Source: an uncultured Persicobacter sp.
Lineage (GTDB): Bacteria; Bacteroidota; Bacteroidia; Cytophagales; Cyclobacteriaceae
DNA: 64,000 bases
NCBI GenBank assembly: GCA_947498325.1
Contig: CANMKE010000003.1
Span: forward strand, 124,001-188,000
Reading direction: 5' to 3'
Shown here: positions 50,842 through 60,197 of the stretch, in pieces
Layout: each line of letters opens with the position of its first letter
How positions within the stretch are numbered: position 1 is the first letter of the stretch
The notes under the pieces: generated by a model
What the model was told of the DNA's origin: nothing
The model's database searches: none
The model's input: only the letters and a program-made list of their open reading frames with translations
Translations under genes and position numbers: made by a program

Positions 50842-51597
50842 ATGCAACTCAACTTTAAAAAATTGGGGCAGGGGCCAAAGCTGATTATCCTGCACGGCCT
50901 TTTTGGTTCACTTGATAACTGGATGACGTTCGCCAAAGTAATGGCTGAACAGCATACCGTTTACCTTGTAGATCAACGCAACCACGGAAATTCCCCCCAC
51001 GCACAAGATCATAACTATGAAGCAATGGCAGATGACCTGCTCGCCTTTTTCGAAGAACACAACATTGAAGAAGCCAAAATCATCGGTCATTCCATGGGAG
51101 GAAAAACAGCCATGCAGTTTGCGGCAGAAAATCCTGATAAAGTTGTAAAGCTGGTGGTGGTAGATATTGCCCCAAAGCAATATCCTGTGCATCATCACGA
51201 AATTATTGAAGCCCTGGAGCGCGTGGACTTGGCAGCCCTGAAAAGCAGGGGAGAGGCCGACGCAGCGCTTCAAATGTCCCTGAAGGATATCGGTGTTCGC
51301 CAATTTTTACTCAAAGGGCTTGCCCGAAGTAAAGAAGGCTTTCGCTGGAAATTCAATTTGGAGGTACTTAAAGACCAGATCGAAAATGTTGTTGCGGCCC
51401 TCGACCCACAATTAGGTTACGACGGCCAAAGCCTGTTTATTCGGGGCGCACTTTCCAATTATATTATGGAAAAAGATACTGCCCTGATCAAAAATCAATT
51501 TCCTGAAGCACACGTTGTAACAATAGAAAATGCTGGGCACTGGATTCATGCCGAACAGCCCGAAGCTTTTCTTAAAGCGATTCAAAAATTTATATAA
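50842..51597 (+). CDS. Alpha/beta hydrolase, YbfF-like esterase
   Basis: A 251-residue serine hydrolase with the nucleophile in GHSMGG (S84), an oxyanion-hole ILHGLFGS at 16-23, and the final histidine in NAGHWIHAEQPE. It matches the acyl-CoA or ester hydrolase YbfF type in size and motifs. The next gene begins at the first base after its stop, so the two are translationally coupled. Physiological substrate unknown. Confidence 0.88.
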   Translation: MQLNFKKLGQGPKLIILHGLFGSLDNWMTFAKVMAEQHTVYLVDQRNHGNSPHAQDHNYEAMADDLLAFFEEHNIEEAKIIGHSMGGKTAMQFAAENPDKVVKLVVVDIAPKQYPVHHHEIIEALERVDLAALKSRGEADAALQMSLKDIGVRQFLLKGLARSKEGFRWKFNLEVLKDQIENVVAALDPQLGYDGQSLFIRGALSNYIMEKDTALIKNQFPEAHVVTIENAGHWIHAEQPEAFLKAIQKFI

Positions 51598-52311
51598 ATG
51601 TCAAAAAATAAAGGTACACTATTCCTGATTCCCAATGTAATTGCTGACGGCACCGCCGAAGCAATGATTGCCCCACAGGTTCGGGATATCGTCAAAAATA
51701 CTTCTTATTATCTCGTAGAAAATCTTCGCACTGCAAGGCGCTACATCTCAAGCCTCAAGCTTGGACTGACCATTGAAGCGCTGGAATTGGAAGTATTGGA
51801 CAAAAAGACCAAAGATGCCGCACTGGCACAGCTGATGAAGCCTGTAATGGACGGCAGAGATGTCGGCATTATTTCAGAATCAGGTTGCCCTGGCATTGCA
51901 GATCCTGGCGCTCTGGCAGTAGAATACGCCCACAAACATGGCATCAGGGTGATACCATTGGTAGGGCCATCGTCCTTATTTATGGCCCTGATGAGCTCGG
52001 GCTTCTCTGGGCAGCACTTTGCTTTCAGTGGCTACCTGCCGATTGATAAAAAGCGCCGCATTGATGCCATCAAAAAACTGGAACTTACTGCACGCGAAAA
52101 ATATCAGACGCAAATTTTTATGGAGACGCCCTATCGGAACGATCATCTGTTTGCTGATCTCGTAAAAACTTGCAGCGCCAATGTAAAGCTCTGTATCGCC
52201 AAAGATGTTTCGGGACAAGACGAAATGATTATGACCAAAACCATTGCTGAATGGAAAAAGGTAAAGCTATCAATTGGTAAGTTCCCGACAATTTTTGTAT
52301 TAAGTGCATAA
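51598..52311 (+). CDS. SAM-dependent methyltransferase of the tetrapyrrole-methylase fold, RsmI-like
   Basis: A 237-residue methyltransferase. Motifs include SESGCPGIADPGA and VPLVGPSSLFMALMSSGFSG-like context (PLVGPSSL), which match the class III fold used by the 16S rRNA 2'-O-methyltransferase RsmI. It is shorter than RsmI and lacks its full C-terminal region, so another substrate is possible; many Bacteroidota carry both this protein and a true RsmI. It directly follows the hydrolase stop. Confidence 0.85.
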   Translation: MSKNKGTLFLIPNVIADGTAEAMIAPQVRDIVKNTSYYLVENLRTARRYISSLKLGLTIEALELEVLDKKTKDAALAQLMKPVMDGRDVGIISESGCPGIADPGALAVEYAHKHGIRVIPLVGPSSLFMALMSSGFSGQHFAFSGYLPIDKKRRIDAIKKLELTAREKYQTQIFMETPYRNDHLFADLVKTCSANVKLCIAKDVSGQDEMIMTKTIAEWKKVKLSIGKFPTIFVLSA

Positions 52312-52317
52312 AAGGTA

Positions 52318-52346
52318 TTGAGTAACTGCAATTTTACTTACCTTTA
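52318..52346 (+). promoter_or_regulatory. Putative promoter for metK
   Basis: TTG at 52318-52320 and TACCTTTA at 52339-52346 (one mismatch to TAnnTTTG), 18 bases apart. It would start a leader of about 105 bases before the metK ATG at 52459. Confidence 0.42.
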
Positions 52347-52352
52347 TGTTTT

Positions 52353-52458
52353 GGAAAAAACTTTAATGTTCTTTGTGTGGGAGTGTTTTTCTTGGTGAGA
52401 ATCCAAGGCGATTTTGGTCCCCGTGCCGAGTTCAAAAAATCCTAAAATCATAATTATT
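52353..52458 (+). promoter_or_regulatory. Structured metK leader, possible riboswitch
   Basis: The likely leader RNA contains GGGA at 52379-52382, a hairpin CTTGG/CCAAG (52391-52395 with 52403-52407) with loop TGAGAAT, then GGCG and TCCCC at 52418-52422. The core GGTGAGAATCC resembles loops in cobalamin and FMN riboswitches, but the remaining conserved blocks of those classes are not all present, and metK would more naturally be controlled by SAM. The class is therefore open. Confidence 0.35.
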
Positions 52459-53715
52459 ATGTCATATTTCTTTACGTCAGAGTCTGTGTCTGAAGGACAC
52501 CCTGACAAAGTTGCCGATCAAATTTCTGACGCACTCATCGATCACTTCTTAGCGTTCGATAAAAACTCCAAAGTAGCTTGTGAAACTTTGGTTACGACAG
52601 GACAGGTTGTATTGGCGGGAGAGGTGAAATCCCAAGCTTATTTGGATGTTCAGCATATCGCCCGTAATGTTATTAATAAAATAGGTTATACCAAAGGTGA
52701 ATACCAGTTTGATGGTAACTCCTGTGGGGTAATCTCTGCCATTCACGAGCAGTCTGATGATATCAACCGTGGTGTTGATCGTGAAGATCGTGAAAACCAG
52801 GGAGCGGGAGACCAAGGAATGATGTTTGGCTACGCGACCAACGAAACTGAAAACTACATGCCGTTGGCGTTGGAAATCTCTCACCGCTTGTTGCGCGTGT
52901 TGGCTGATCTCCGCCGTGAAGAAACGGAAATCCCTTACCTTCGTCCTGATGCAAAATCTCAGGTAACTGTACAGTATTCTGACGACAACAAACCAGAGCG
53001 TATCGAGGCGATTGTCGTCTCTACACAGCACGATGAGTTTGCTGATTCTGATGAGGAAATGTTGGCGAAAATCGAACAGGACATCAAAACCATTTTGATT
53101 CCTCGCGTATTGGCCAGCTTCCCTGAAGACATTCAGGCACTGTTCGGTGACGACATCAAATATCATATCAACCCAACAGGGAAGTTTGTGATTGGTGGCC
53201 CTCACGGCGATACAGGACTAACTGGCCGTAAGATTATCGTAGATACTTACGGAGGAAAAGGCGCTCATGGTGGTGGTGCATTCTCAGGAAAAGACCCTTC
53301 CAAAGTGGACCGTTCAGCAGCTTATGCTACACGCCATATCGCTAAGAACATGGTAGCGGCAGGCATTGCTGAAGAAGTTTTGGTGCAGGTATCTTATGCC
53401 ATTGGCGTTGCACGCCCGACAGGTGTTTACCTGAACACTTACGGAACAGCAAAAGTTGACTTGTCGGACGGCGAGATCGCTCGTAAAATTGAAGGCATTT
53501 TCGACCTTCGTCCTTTTGCGATTGAGGAACGCTTGAAGCTTCGTAACCCAATCTATCAGGAAACGGCAGCTTACGGACACATGGGACGTACGCCAGAGGT
53601 GAAGAAAGTTGTTTTCCCAAGCCCATACACTGATGATGTAGAGGTAGAAGTGGAAACATTCACTTGGGAAAAATTAGATTATGTAGATAAAATTAAGGCG
53701 GAATTCGGTCTTTAA
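52459..53715 (+). CDS. metK: S-adenosylmethionine synthetase
   Basis: Makes SAM from methionine and ATP. The ATG at 52459 gives the family start [18 protein letters not shown] (418 residues). The frame is open 15 codons upstream from a TTG at 52414, but that lies in the structured leader. [12 protein letters not shown] is the signature near residue 120, and [19 protein letters not shown] is the phosphate-binding P-loop-like segment. Normal length for the slightly longer Bacteroidota form. Confidence 0.96.
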   Translation: MSYFFTSESVSEGHPDKVADQISDALIDHFLAFDKNSKVACETLVTTGQVVLAGEVKSQAYLDVQHIARNVINKIGYTKGEYQFDGNSCGVISAIHEQSDDINRGVDREDRENQGAGDQGMMFGYATNETENYMPLALEISHRLLRVLADLRREETEIPYLRPDAKSQVTVQYSDDNKPERIEAIVVSTQHDEFADSDEEMLAKIEQDIKTILIPRVLASFPEDIQALFGDDIKYHINPTGKFVIGGPHGDTGLTGRKIIVDTYGGKGAHGGGAFSGKDPSKVDRSAAYATRHIAKNMVAAGIAEEVLVQVSYAIGVARPTGVYLNTYGTAKVDLSDGEIARKIEGIFDLRPFAIEERLKLRNPIYQETAAYGHMGRTPEVKKVVFPSPYTDDVEVEVETFTWEKLDYVDKIKAEFGL

Positions 53716-53733
53716 TTATTGATCATACCAATG

Positions 53734-53766
53734 AAAAAAGGCATCCATATCGGATGCCTTTTTTTT
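53734..53766. terminator. Bidirectional intrinsic terminator
   Basis: AAAAAAGGCATCC at 53734-53746 pairs with GGATGCCTTTTTT from 53752, with ATATC loop. It separates metK from the convergent DUF493 gene. Confidence 0.92.
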
Positions 53767-53791
53767 ATACCTACTCATTAAAACCTGCCGC

Positions 53792-54064
53792 TTATAAAGA
53801 AATAAGCCCTGGTACTACGGTAGCTTTCTTGTAAATTTCAATGACTTCATCAGAAGAACGAACAGAAAAACGGGCCGTAAACGACGAGAACTTGCCTGTC
53901 TTGGACTGCTTTTCTTCCACCATCTTCTTAGGGAAAACCTCTTCAAAGAAGCGATCTACCTGCGCTACTGGCACAATAAACTTAAATGTATATTTTGTCG
54001 GGAAATCATACTGTTGCTCCAGCTTATCCTTAAAGTCTTCGAACGAAAACGAATCATCTGCCAT
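53792..54064 (-). CDS. DUF493 (YbeD-like) family protein
   Basis: A 90-residue ferredoxin-like alpha/beta protein. YDFPTKYTFKFIVP near residues 19-32 and the C-terminal IYKKATVVPGLISL fit DUF493 (YbeD), a small family whose role is uncertain; in E. coli it neighbours lipoate genes. No lipoate gene is nearby here. Transcribed leftward, 145 bases downstream of ppiD with a terminator between them. Confidence 0.8.
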   Translation of the reverse strand: MADDSFSFEDFKDKLEQQYDFPTKYTFKFIVPVAQVDRFFEEVFPKKMVEEKQSKTGKFSSFTARFSVRSSDEVIEIYKKATVVPGLISL

Positions 54065-54140
54065 AATATTCCTTTTTATCTAATTATACGTCTTGTACGG
54101 CAATTAGGCACCCCTCGGTTCCATTTTGCATCTAAATACA

Positions 54141-54172
54141 AACAGCCTGCCGATAAAGATCAGCAGGCTGTT
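54141..54172 (-). terminator. Intrinsic terminator after ppiD
   Basis: AACAGCCTGC at 54141-54150 pairs with GCAGGCTGTT at 54163-54172. T-rich sequence lies on both sides; the leftward ppiD transcript is the obvious user. Confidence 0.75.
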
Positions 54173-54208
54173 TTATTATATTTTAACAGCCGTGGCTGTC
54201 TTTAATTC

Positions 54209-56317
54209 TTAGTAGTATAGGTAACGCTGATCTTTAACATTGGCAGCCTCTTTCAAAGATTCGCTGATGTTGAAAGATACACGGTTATCCAATTTTGCTT
54301 CCAACTCTTTCTTGAACTTGCTGTAATCTGCAATTTCAGGAGCTTCAGTTTTAGCGATTGTCTGAACAACCAAGATACCGTTGTCTGTTTTTACAGGCTT
54401 AGAAATCTCACCATTTTTCAATCCGAAAATAGTACCTACAGCCTCTGGAGCGAAACCAACAGATGGCAAAATGTTAGAAGAGATTTTCAAGTCTGATGCT
54501 TCGTAAACTTTAGCATCCGAACCGTAAGCAGTTGCCATTTCATCCAATGAACCACCTTTCAGCTTTTTCATGATGACTTCAGCTTGCTTCTCTTTCTTCA
54601 CTTTATCAGTGATCTCCGCTTTCACGGTAGACAATGGAGCAGTACCTTTCTCTACAACGCCAGTCAATGCTGCAACAATGTAATTATCGCCCGCCTCTTT
54701 AGCGTCAGAAACTTCTTCCATAGCTGCATCACGGAATGCCCAGCTAACTACTGTGCGTGCATCAGCGATAGCGCCCAAACGACGATCGTTAGCATTTACA
54801 GTTGGTGCTGTCTGGATACGGTATCCTTTTTCTTTCGCTGCCGCCTGGAACTCATTCAAGTCACCTGCTGAAGCAGTAAAGCTATCTGCCTGACGGAAGA
54901 TTTTATCACGTGTTTCATCAGAAGCGATCATCTCACGCTGAACAGTCGCTACTTTAAACGATTTAGCAATCGGCGCTTCAGTTACTTTGATGATATGGAA
55001 ACCGAATTGTGTTTCTACCACTTTAGCATAAACACCCGATTTTTTCATAGAGAATACAGCATCTTCAAAAGGCTTCACCATACGACCTTCAGAGAACCAA
55101 CCCAAGTCACCACCACGTGATGCTGAAGGATCTGCTGAATTTTCACGAGCTTCTTTTTCAAATGAAGCACCACGCTTGATCGCACGAAGGATACCTTCTG
55201 CTTTTTTCTTTGCTTTTGCTTTAGCTGCTGGTGTGCTGTCTTCAGCACGAATCAGGATGTGCGATGCACGAGCTGATTTTGCTCCATCAGTAGCAACGTC
55301 AGAGATCTTATATAATGTATAGAAACCACCATCGTTGTATGGTCCCAAGATGTCACCTTTTTTCAAGATTTTCTCATTGGACTGCAAGATGATCGGCAAT
55401 TGATCTACGGTATAAGTACCGAAAGAAGGTGCTTTAGAATCGGTGTTAGCCGAAGCATAAATCGAATCTTCCTCTACTGAAGGCACAGTTGCCATTTCAG
55501 CTTTGAAAGCTTGCATATCTTTGAAGAAGTCTGCTGAATCTGCCGCAGAAGGAACAATAGGGAATGTTACATACTCCAAAGAGCGGTAAGCATCTGTTTG
55601 ATATTGCTTCTGGTGGTCATTCAAGTAGCTTGACAACTCGCTGTCAGATACCGCAACTGCTGAATCACTTACAGAATAGTAAGGGATGTACAAATATTTA
55701 GCCTCAGCAACTTCGTTCTCCGCTCGGTATTGTTGTTGTGCTTCTGCATCTGTAATGTAGTTGGCACCTTGCAACAAGTGATCGAATTTGATACGCTTAC
55801 GCGCAGGGATCAAAGAAGCTTCAAAAGCATTCCATTGTGTACGTTGCTGAGCAGGCATTTGGCCCAAACGGCTCAAGAACTGAACAATTGCACCTTTATC
55901 AAACTGCCCTGTTTTAGGATCAGTAAAAGAAGCACGGATCTGAGGGCTGATGTTTTTACCCTGTACCATGTCCACCAATTCTTCATCAGAAACATTCACG
56001 CCAACAGCATCATATTCTTGTTTGAAGGATTCTTTTACAACCATAAGGTCCCATGCTTGCTGACGGATAGAGTTCATCTCTGTTTCCGTAGGGAAGCGAC
56101 CATAGCTGTTAGTGAAGTTGTACTTGAGGTCTTCTATCTGTTTCTGATAAACGTCCAGTGGGATGGTGTTTCCTGCGATTTCCCCCACATTCCGTTCGTC
56201 CTTCTGACCAGACTTAGGACCCATCAGGTCTCCACCAACAATAAAAACTAATAGGCCCACTGCGATTACACCCACAGCGACGCCCGATTTTTCACGTATT
56301 TTGTTAATTAAAGCCAT
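54209..56317 (-). CDS. ppiD: Membrane-anchored peptidyl-prolyl isomerase, PpiD/SurA type
   Basis: A 702-residue periplasmic folding factor anchored by one N-terminal membrane helix (about 12-31). A SurA_N-like chaperone region follows, then a parvulin domain near 345-450 with ASHILI, the GGDLGWFSEGRMVKPFEDAVFS core and VETQFGFHIIKVTE. A second, degenerate parvulin-like domain may lie near 550-680. It helps outer-membrane and periplasmic proteins fold. Separate transcription from the corC cluster seems likely, as a 345-base gap precedes it. Confidence 0.9.
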   Translation of the reverse strand: MALINKIREKSGVAVGVIAVGLLVFIVGGDLMGPKSGQKDERNVGEIAGNTIPLDVYQKQIEDLKYNFTNSYGRFPTETEMNSIRQQAWDLMVVKESFKQEYDAVGVNVSDEELVDMVQGKNISPQIRASFTDPKTGQFDKGAIVQFLSRLGQMPAQQRTQWNAFEASLIPARKRIKFDHLLQGANYITDAEAQQQYRAENEVAEAKYLYIPYYSVSDSAVAVSDSELSSYLNDHQKQYQTDAYRSLEYVTFPIVPSAADSADFFKDMQAFKAEMATVPSVEEDSIYASANTDSKAPSFGTYTVDQLPIILQSNEKILKKGDILGPYNDGGFYTLYKISDVATDGAKSARASHILIRAEDSTPAAKAKAKKKAEGILRAIKRGASFEKEARENSADPSASRGGDLGWFSEGRMVKPFEDAVFSMKKSGVYAKVVETQFGFHIIKVTEAPIAKSFKVATVQREMIASDETRDKIFRQADSFTASAGDLNEFQAAAKEKGYRIQTAPTVNANDRRLGAIADARTVVSWAFRDAAMEEVSDAKEAGDNYIVAALTGVVEKGTAPLSTVKAEITDKVKKEKQAEVIMKKLKGGSLDEMATAYGSDAKVYEASDLKISSNILPSVGFAPEAVGTIFGLKNGEISKPVKTDNGILVVQTIAKTEAPEIADYSKFKKELEAKLDNRVSFNISESLKEAANVKDQRYLYY

Positions 56318-56662
56318 TGTTTAACACAATCTAAAAAGCGCAACGAATATTATTTCTTATTTATTTCAATATTGAGAAGGACCAAATAGGCAAAAAAACA
56401 AATCCCAACCTACACCAAGCCATCTTCCTCTCTAAAAAATTTTGGTTCGAAATATCGGTAAAAAACCATTGAAAATAAACCTTTTCTGTATCGTATTGTC
56501 AAAAAATTACGATCAAGGGCCTATTCGGTGGATATTTCGCACTTAATTCAAGCGTTTAACATCCAAAATTCAGTTTAACGATCTTCGAAGATAAGCCAAA
56601 ATAAAAGAATATTTACCAAATTATATTTTTTATTATTTTGAGAATGCAAACATATTTTTGCA
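56318..56662. other. 345-bp intergenic region upstream of ppiD
   Basis: AT-rich, with no gene. It includes a short hairpin just after the corC stop (TGCAAA/TTTGCA near 56646-56663, weak) and a perfect 12-bp palindrome ATCTTCGAAGAT at 56581-56592. A ppiD promoter is expected here, but no good TAnnTTTG match with a -33 box was found. Confidence 0.45.
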
Positions 56663-57940
56663 TTAGTCCATTTCCGAGCGGTCCAATCGGATCACATCAA
56701 TGCCATTATCTTTCTTGGATTCAATAAAAACAACACCAATAGAGGTGAATATTTCCTCTTGCTCCTCAGGGATCTTTTGGGCTTCAGCAAAGATGAATCC
56801 GCCCAGTGTATCATACTCACCTTCGGGAATATCCCAGTCGTATTTATCATTAAGGTAATCAATGTCCAATCGGGCAGACAGGATGAATTTATCATCCTCA
56901 AGAACCTCTTCCACCAGGTATTCTTCATCATGCTCATCGCGAATATCCCCCAATATCTCCTCAATCACATCTTCAACACTCACGATCCCTGCCGTACCAC
57001 CGAATTCATCAACAACTACAGCGATACTCTTTTGCTTGGTCACGAACAGAAACAGCAGGTCGCTTGCCAGCATGGTTTGGGTCACGATGGGAATATCCAT
57101 CATGTTTTCTTTTATACTTTTGGGCTTTCTGAAAAGGTCTGCCGAGTGGCAGTAACCAATAATATCATCGATGGTATCACGATAAACCAATACCTTGGAG
57201 TGCCCACTGTCCATAAAAGCGGCCTTGAGAGTTTCAATATCATCATTCTGCTCCACAGCCACAATATCCGTCCGTGGGATCAGGCAGTCCCGCACCTGAA
57301 TGGTTTTGAACTCAAGTGCATTATTGATGATCCGTGAATCGACCTCCTGTTCGTCTGCATAACCCTCTTTGAGGTTACTCACAAACTGACTCAGCTCTGT
57401 GCGCCCAAGTACGCCTGTTTCTTCATTGTAGGGCAAACGCATGATGTGAATAATAAACAAACGGGAAAGGTACATCACGGTCGTTACGACAGGCTTGCTG
57501 ATGTGATATACCAGCCAAACAGGAATGACCAATAATTTAAGCACCCCATTGGGATCAATTAAAAAAACCGATTTAGGGGTAAACTCTGCCAAAAACAAAA
57601 CGATCACCGTCGAGATGACTGTTTCGAGAAAAAACAACAGCAAGGGGTTGTCAATAGGCATGATGTGGTAAATATCATTCAGCCCGTTGATAATCTGCGA
57701 CATAAACACCGTATAGATCATCAATGTAAATGTATTACCGATCAGCATAGTGGCCACAAACTGACTTTGCTTCTTCAGGAATTTAGAGTATATGCGGCCT
57801 GAAAACATTCCCTTTTTTGCATCGAGCTGAAACTGCAGTTTATCGGCAGAAACGAACGCTATCTCTACACCAGAAAACAGGGCAGAGGCAAGCAAGGAAA
57901 TGATGACAATGATTATGGGCTGTTCTAATGAATCAATCAT
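56663..57940 (-). CDS. CNNM/CBS/CorC-domain transporter (hemolysin-C family)
   Basis: A 425-residue membrane protein. The N-terminal CNNM (DUF21) domain with four hydrophobic segments covers about 1-190. Two CBS domains follow (about 205-325, including KVLVYRDTIDDIIGYCHSADL and VVVDEFGGTAGIVSVEDVIEEILGDI), then the C-terminal CorC_HlyC domain. Relatives export magnesium or affect cobalt resistance. The hemolysin name is historical and implies no toxin. Downstream member of the coaX-barrel-TPR-lptC cluster. Confidence 0.9.
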   Translation of the reverse strand: MIDSLEQPIIIVIISLLASALFSGVEIAFVSADKLQFQLDAKKGMFSGRIYSKFLKKQSQFVATMLIGNTFTLMIYTVFMSQIINGLNDIYHIMPIDNPLLLFFLETVISTVIVLFLAEFTPKSVFLIDPNGVLKLLVIPVWLVYHISKPVVTTVMYLSRLFIIHIMRLPYNEETGVLGRTELSQFVSNLKEGYADEQEVDSRIINNALEFKTIQVRDCLIPRTDIVAVEQNDDIETLKAAFMDSGHSKVLVYRDTIDDIIGYCHSADLFRKPKSIKENMMDIPIVTQTMLASDLLFLFVTKQKSIAVVVDEFGGTAGIVSVEDVIEEILGDIRDEHDEEYLVEEVLEDDKFILSARLDIDYLNDKYDWDIPEGEYDTLGGFIFAEAQKIPEEQEEIFTSIGVVFIESKKDNGIDVIRLDRSEMD

Positions 57941-57950
57941 GAGTTAAAGG

Positions 57951-58193
57951 CTATCGCTTAGATTTTTTTCGCCCTTTACGTTTGGGCTGTTGAATATTTT
58001 TTGATGCTGATTTATCTTCCGGTGCCGTCGCTCTTCCTTTCAAAAGTAGGTAGCCGAAAAAACTTGCTACACTAAACATAAAGATAAAATAGGATTGCTC
58101 AAAACCGACGGTCATGAGTTGATGTATACCAATTATAAATGTGGCCACGCAAATTGCGAAAATAATCTGGGTAAAAAGGGCTTTCGAAAACAT
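57951..58193 (-). CDS. Small two-TM protein
   Basis: An 80-residue membrane protein. I place the start at the ATG at 58193, one base beyond the lptC stop, rather than at upstream codons inside lptC. Two hydrophobic helices span about 7-27 and 32-52, followed by a strongly basic tail (PKRKGRKKSKR). No family is recognised. Because it is squeezed between lptC and the CorC-like transporter, it may serve envelope assembly; this is position-based inference. Confidence 0.72.
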   Translation of the reverse strand: MFSKALFTQIIFAICVATFIIGIHQLMTVGFEQSYFIFMFSVASFFGYLLLKGRATAPEDKSASKNIQQPKRKGRKKSKR

Positions 58194-58194
58194 G

Positions 58195-58785
58195 CTAAAA
58201 TGTTGATCGGGTGTTGTTGGTTGAATCTGCGGTACTGTCATTTTCCTGATCAAGCAGGATGGTCCCTTTAGGGGATCGAATTCGGTATTCTGTAAAATCC
58301 TGGTCGGCATCAAGTCCTTCCCCCATCAAAATCTGTCCATCAGATTCTATACGGACAAATTTATCGGTATAAACCTTTTTGGTTTTAGGGTTCCAGTACA
58401 ACTCTTCAGTATTCAGCTTTTCTCCAGAAATCGCATTCTTAACCACCACATCGCCCTGCGCTTTGTATTCTGTTTTTTCTTTGTCGTAATAGCAGTAATC
58501 GCAACGCAGCGTAGCTTCAATTTCCCCAGTTTTATTAAAAAACTCCAGGTACAGGCCTTCGGGAAATTCACGGTCGCCCGTTTCATACTCCAATTGCTTA
58601 TCAGCATTAAGGGAAAGCACGAGCCTTGCGGAATCGCTGTAATAAGTCAGGATACTGTCAGCCTCCATCATGGGGCCTTCATACTTGACAAAGTGGTTTA
58701 CTTCGGCATCTTTTTTATGACAGGCGCTTAACCCGATAACTGCCAGCAACAACACAATAAAAGTCGAAGAATGAAATCTACTCAT
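58195..58785 (-). CDS. lptC: LptC-like LPS-export lipoprotein
   Basis: A 196-residue lipoprotein with lipobox IGLSAC (cysteine 22). The mature part has the LptC/OstA beta-jellyroll pattern, with the alternating MEADSILTYYSD, GDVVVKNAISGEKLNTEEL and VYTDKFVRIESDGQILMGEGL strands. LptC passes LPS from the inner-membrane transporter to LptA. E. coli LptC is membrane-anchored rather than lipidated, so the lipobox form is typical of Bacteroidota. A leftward TATCTTTG element lies at 58813-58820, before the start. Confidence 0.86.
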   Translation of the reverse strand: MSRFHSSTFIVLLLAVIGLSACHKKDAEVNHFVKYEGPMMEADSILTYYSDSARLVLSLNADKQLEYETGDREFPEGLYLEFFNKTGEIEATLRCDYCYYDKEKTEYKAQGDVVVKNAISGEKLNTEELYWNPKTKKVYTDKFVRIESDGQILMGEGLDADQDFTEYRIRSPKGTILLDQENDSTADSTNNTRSTF

Positions 58786-58812
58786 ATAGGAATGATAAAA
58801 TACTTAATAGCC

Positions 58813-58820
58813 CAAAGATA
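58813..58820 (-). promoter_or_regulatory. Possible -7 element for the lptC unit
   Basis: TATCTTTG on the minus strand matches TAnnTTTG exactly and lies 28 bases before the lptC start. The nearest TTG is only 13 bases upstream of it, inside the terminator hairpin, so the -33 box is doubtful. Terminator and promoter would be tightly abutted. Confidence 0.32.
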
Positions 58821-58821
58821 T

Positions 58822-58853
58822 AAAAAAAGCGACCAATAAAATATTGGTCGCTT
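58822..58853 (-). terminator. Intrinsic terminator after the TPR gene
   Basis: On the minus strand AAGCGACCAATA pairs with TATTGGTCGCTT and is followed by a T run ending about 58822. It separates the coaX-barrel-TPR genes from lptC. Confidence 0.85.
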
Positions 58854-58877
58854 CATTGATTGTATCAAGCCTGATGA

Positions 58878-60185
58878 TTAGTCACGCTTTTTAACCAAGA
58901 CAGTCTTGTTGATCCAACATCCAATTTTCACTGGATCACCAACGTTCATGTCATAAGTAAAGATATCTTCCATTGATGGGAACTGCGCTTTAGCACTGCT
59001 CATTCCACCTTTGTTTCCTGCTTTTTGGTACATTTCGTAAGCGGCAATAAATACTGCGCGGTCTTCTACTTTGTTTTTGTTCTGACGACACTTCTCGAAA
59101 GAAGAGAAGTACAATCCACCAATAATGTTATAAGCATCTTTCTTTGAAGGATCTGCCTGAACGGCTTTCAATGCATACTCACGTGCCATAGCATTAGAGT
59201 GTTGTTTTGCATATACCCCAGCCATATCCAAGTAGATTTGTGCTTTTTTGGTACCATCGTCAGTCAATGTCAATGCTTGGTTATAGAACTCCATAGCATC
59301 GTTGTAATTCCCTGCTTGCTTTTCTTTCATACCAATCAATTTAGCAATACCGAAATCAGGCTCTTGCTTCAACATGATCTTTGCAGCAGTCAAAAAGATT
59401 GGTGCTTCCATACAACGACCCGCCAACGACAATTTGAAAATGTTCTTTGCCAATTTCAAATCTGTAGGATCTTGCTCTAATTTTGGCCCTAAAGTGTTTG
59501 CGATAAAATCACAATCTACTTCTACAACCGTTGTGAACAGCTTATCAACTGTTTCACGAATACCTTCTAACTTCTCAGCGTTCTTCCCTTTTGCGTCTTT
59601 CTGATCAAGTACCGCACTGATTTCTTCATAAATCACGGTTGCTTGTTCGTCAGTAATGGCATCTGGACTTTGCTCTTTATAGCGGCGAACCAAATCCATA
59701 TAAGCCAAACAGTTATTATCAAGCACCTTGGCACCGTTAATCTTGAAAGACTCCTGGAACATAGCGTAAACCTCAGGATATTTTTCTGGCTGATCTTTGT
59801 AATATGAATAAGCATAATATGCCTTACGATCAAGCACTGTACCTCTTTGACCAAAATGCTTGATACGCAAATCATAAGTGATCATTGCTGAATCCTGCAA
59901 CATTGCCTTAGCCGCTTTATCTTTCGATCTGCGTGCCAATTGGTCATAGATTTTCGCTCCATTTTGGTAAAGCGATTTGTTCAAGTCTGGTGCATTTACA
60001 ATCAACCAGTTTAAAGGCGCACGACATGCCTCGTAATTTTTCGCCTTCATGTTGTCGGTGTAAATTACGTTCTTTTCCTGTGCGATTTCCTCTTTCCCTT
60101 GTGGCCAGTTCCAGCCCGCTTGTGCATAAGAAGCACTCACGCTACCAGCGACAAGAAGAACACTCAAAAGTGATTTGATCTTCAT
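58878..60185 (-). CDS. Secreted tetratricopeptide-repeat protein
   Basis: A 435-residue exported protein with signal peptide ending SYAQ at residue 21. Several TPR-like helix pairs follow; the clearest lie near 280-365 (GNYNDAMEFYNQALTL, then a segment starting AREYALKAVQADPSKKDAY). No enzyme motif is seen. It is 12 bases downstream of a barrel protein and belongs to the coaX unit, an arrangement repeated in Bacteroidota. A periplasmic scaffold for envelope assembly is likely but unproven. Confidence 0.85.
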   Translation of the reverse strand: MKIKSLLSVLLVAGSVSASYAQAGWNWPQGKEEIAQEKNVIYTDNMKAKNYEACRAPLNWLIVNAPDLNKSLYQNGAKIYDQLARRSKDKAAKAMLQDSAMITYDLRIKHFGQRGTVLDRKAYYAYSYYKDQPEKYPEVYAMFQESFKINGAKVLDNNCLAYMDLVRRYKEQSPDAITDEQATVIYEEISAVLDQKDAKGKNAEKLEGIRETVDKLFTTVVEVDCDFIANTLGPKLEQDPTDLKLAKNIFKLSLAGRCMEAPIFLTAAKIMLKQEPDFGIAKLIGMKEKQAGNYNDAMEFYNQALTLTDDGTKKAQIYLDMAGVYAKQHSNAMAREYALKAVQADPSKKDAYNIIGGLYFSSFEKCRQNKNKVEDRAVFIAAYEMYQKAGNKGGMSSAKAQFPSMEDIFTYDMNVGDPVKIGCWINKTVLVKKRD

Positions 60186-60197
60186 AGTTATTATTGA

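Noticed and set aside
52414-52458. Upstream TTG start for metK
   Set aside because: It lies in the structured leader and the family start [13 protein letters not shown] begins at 52459.
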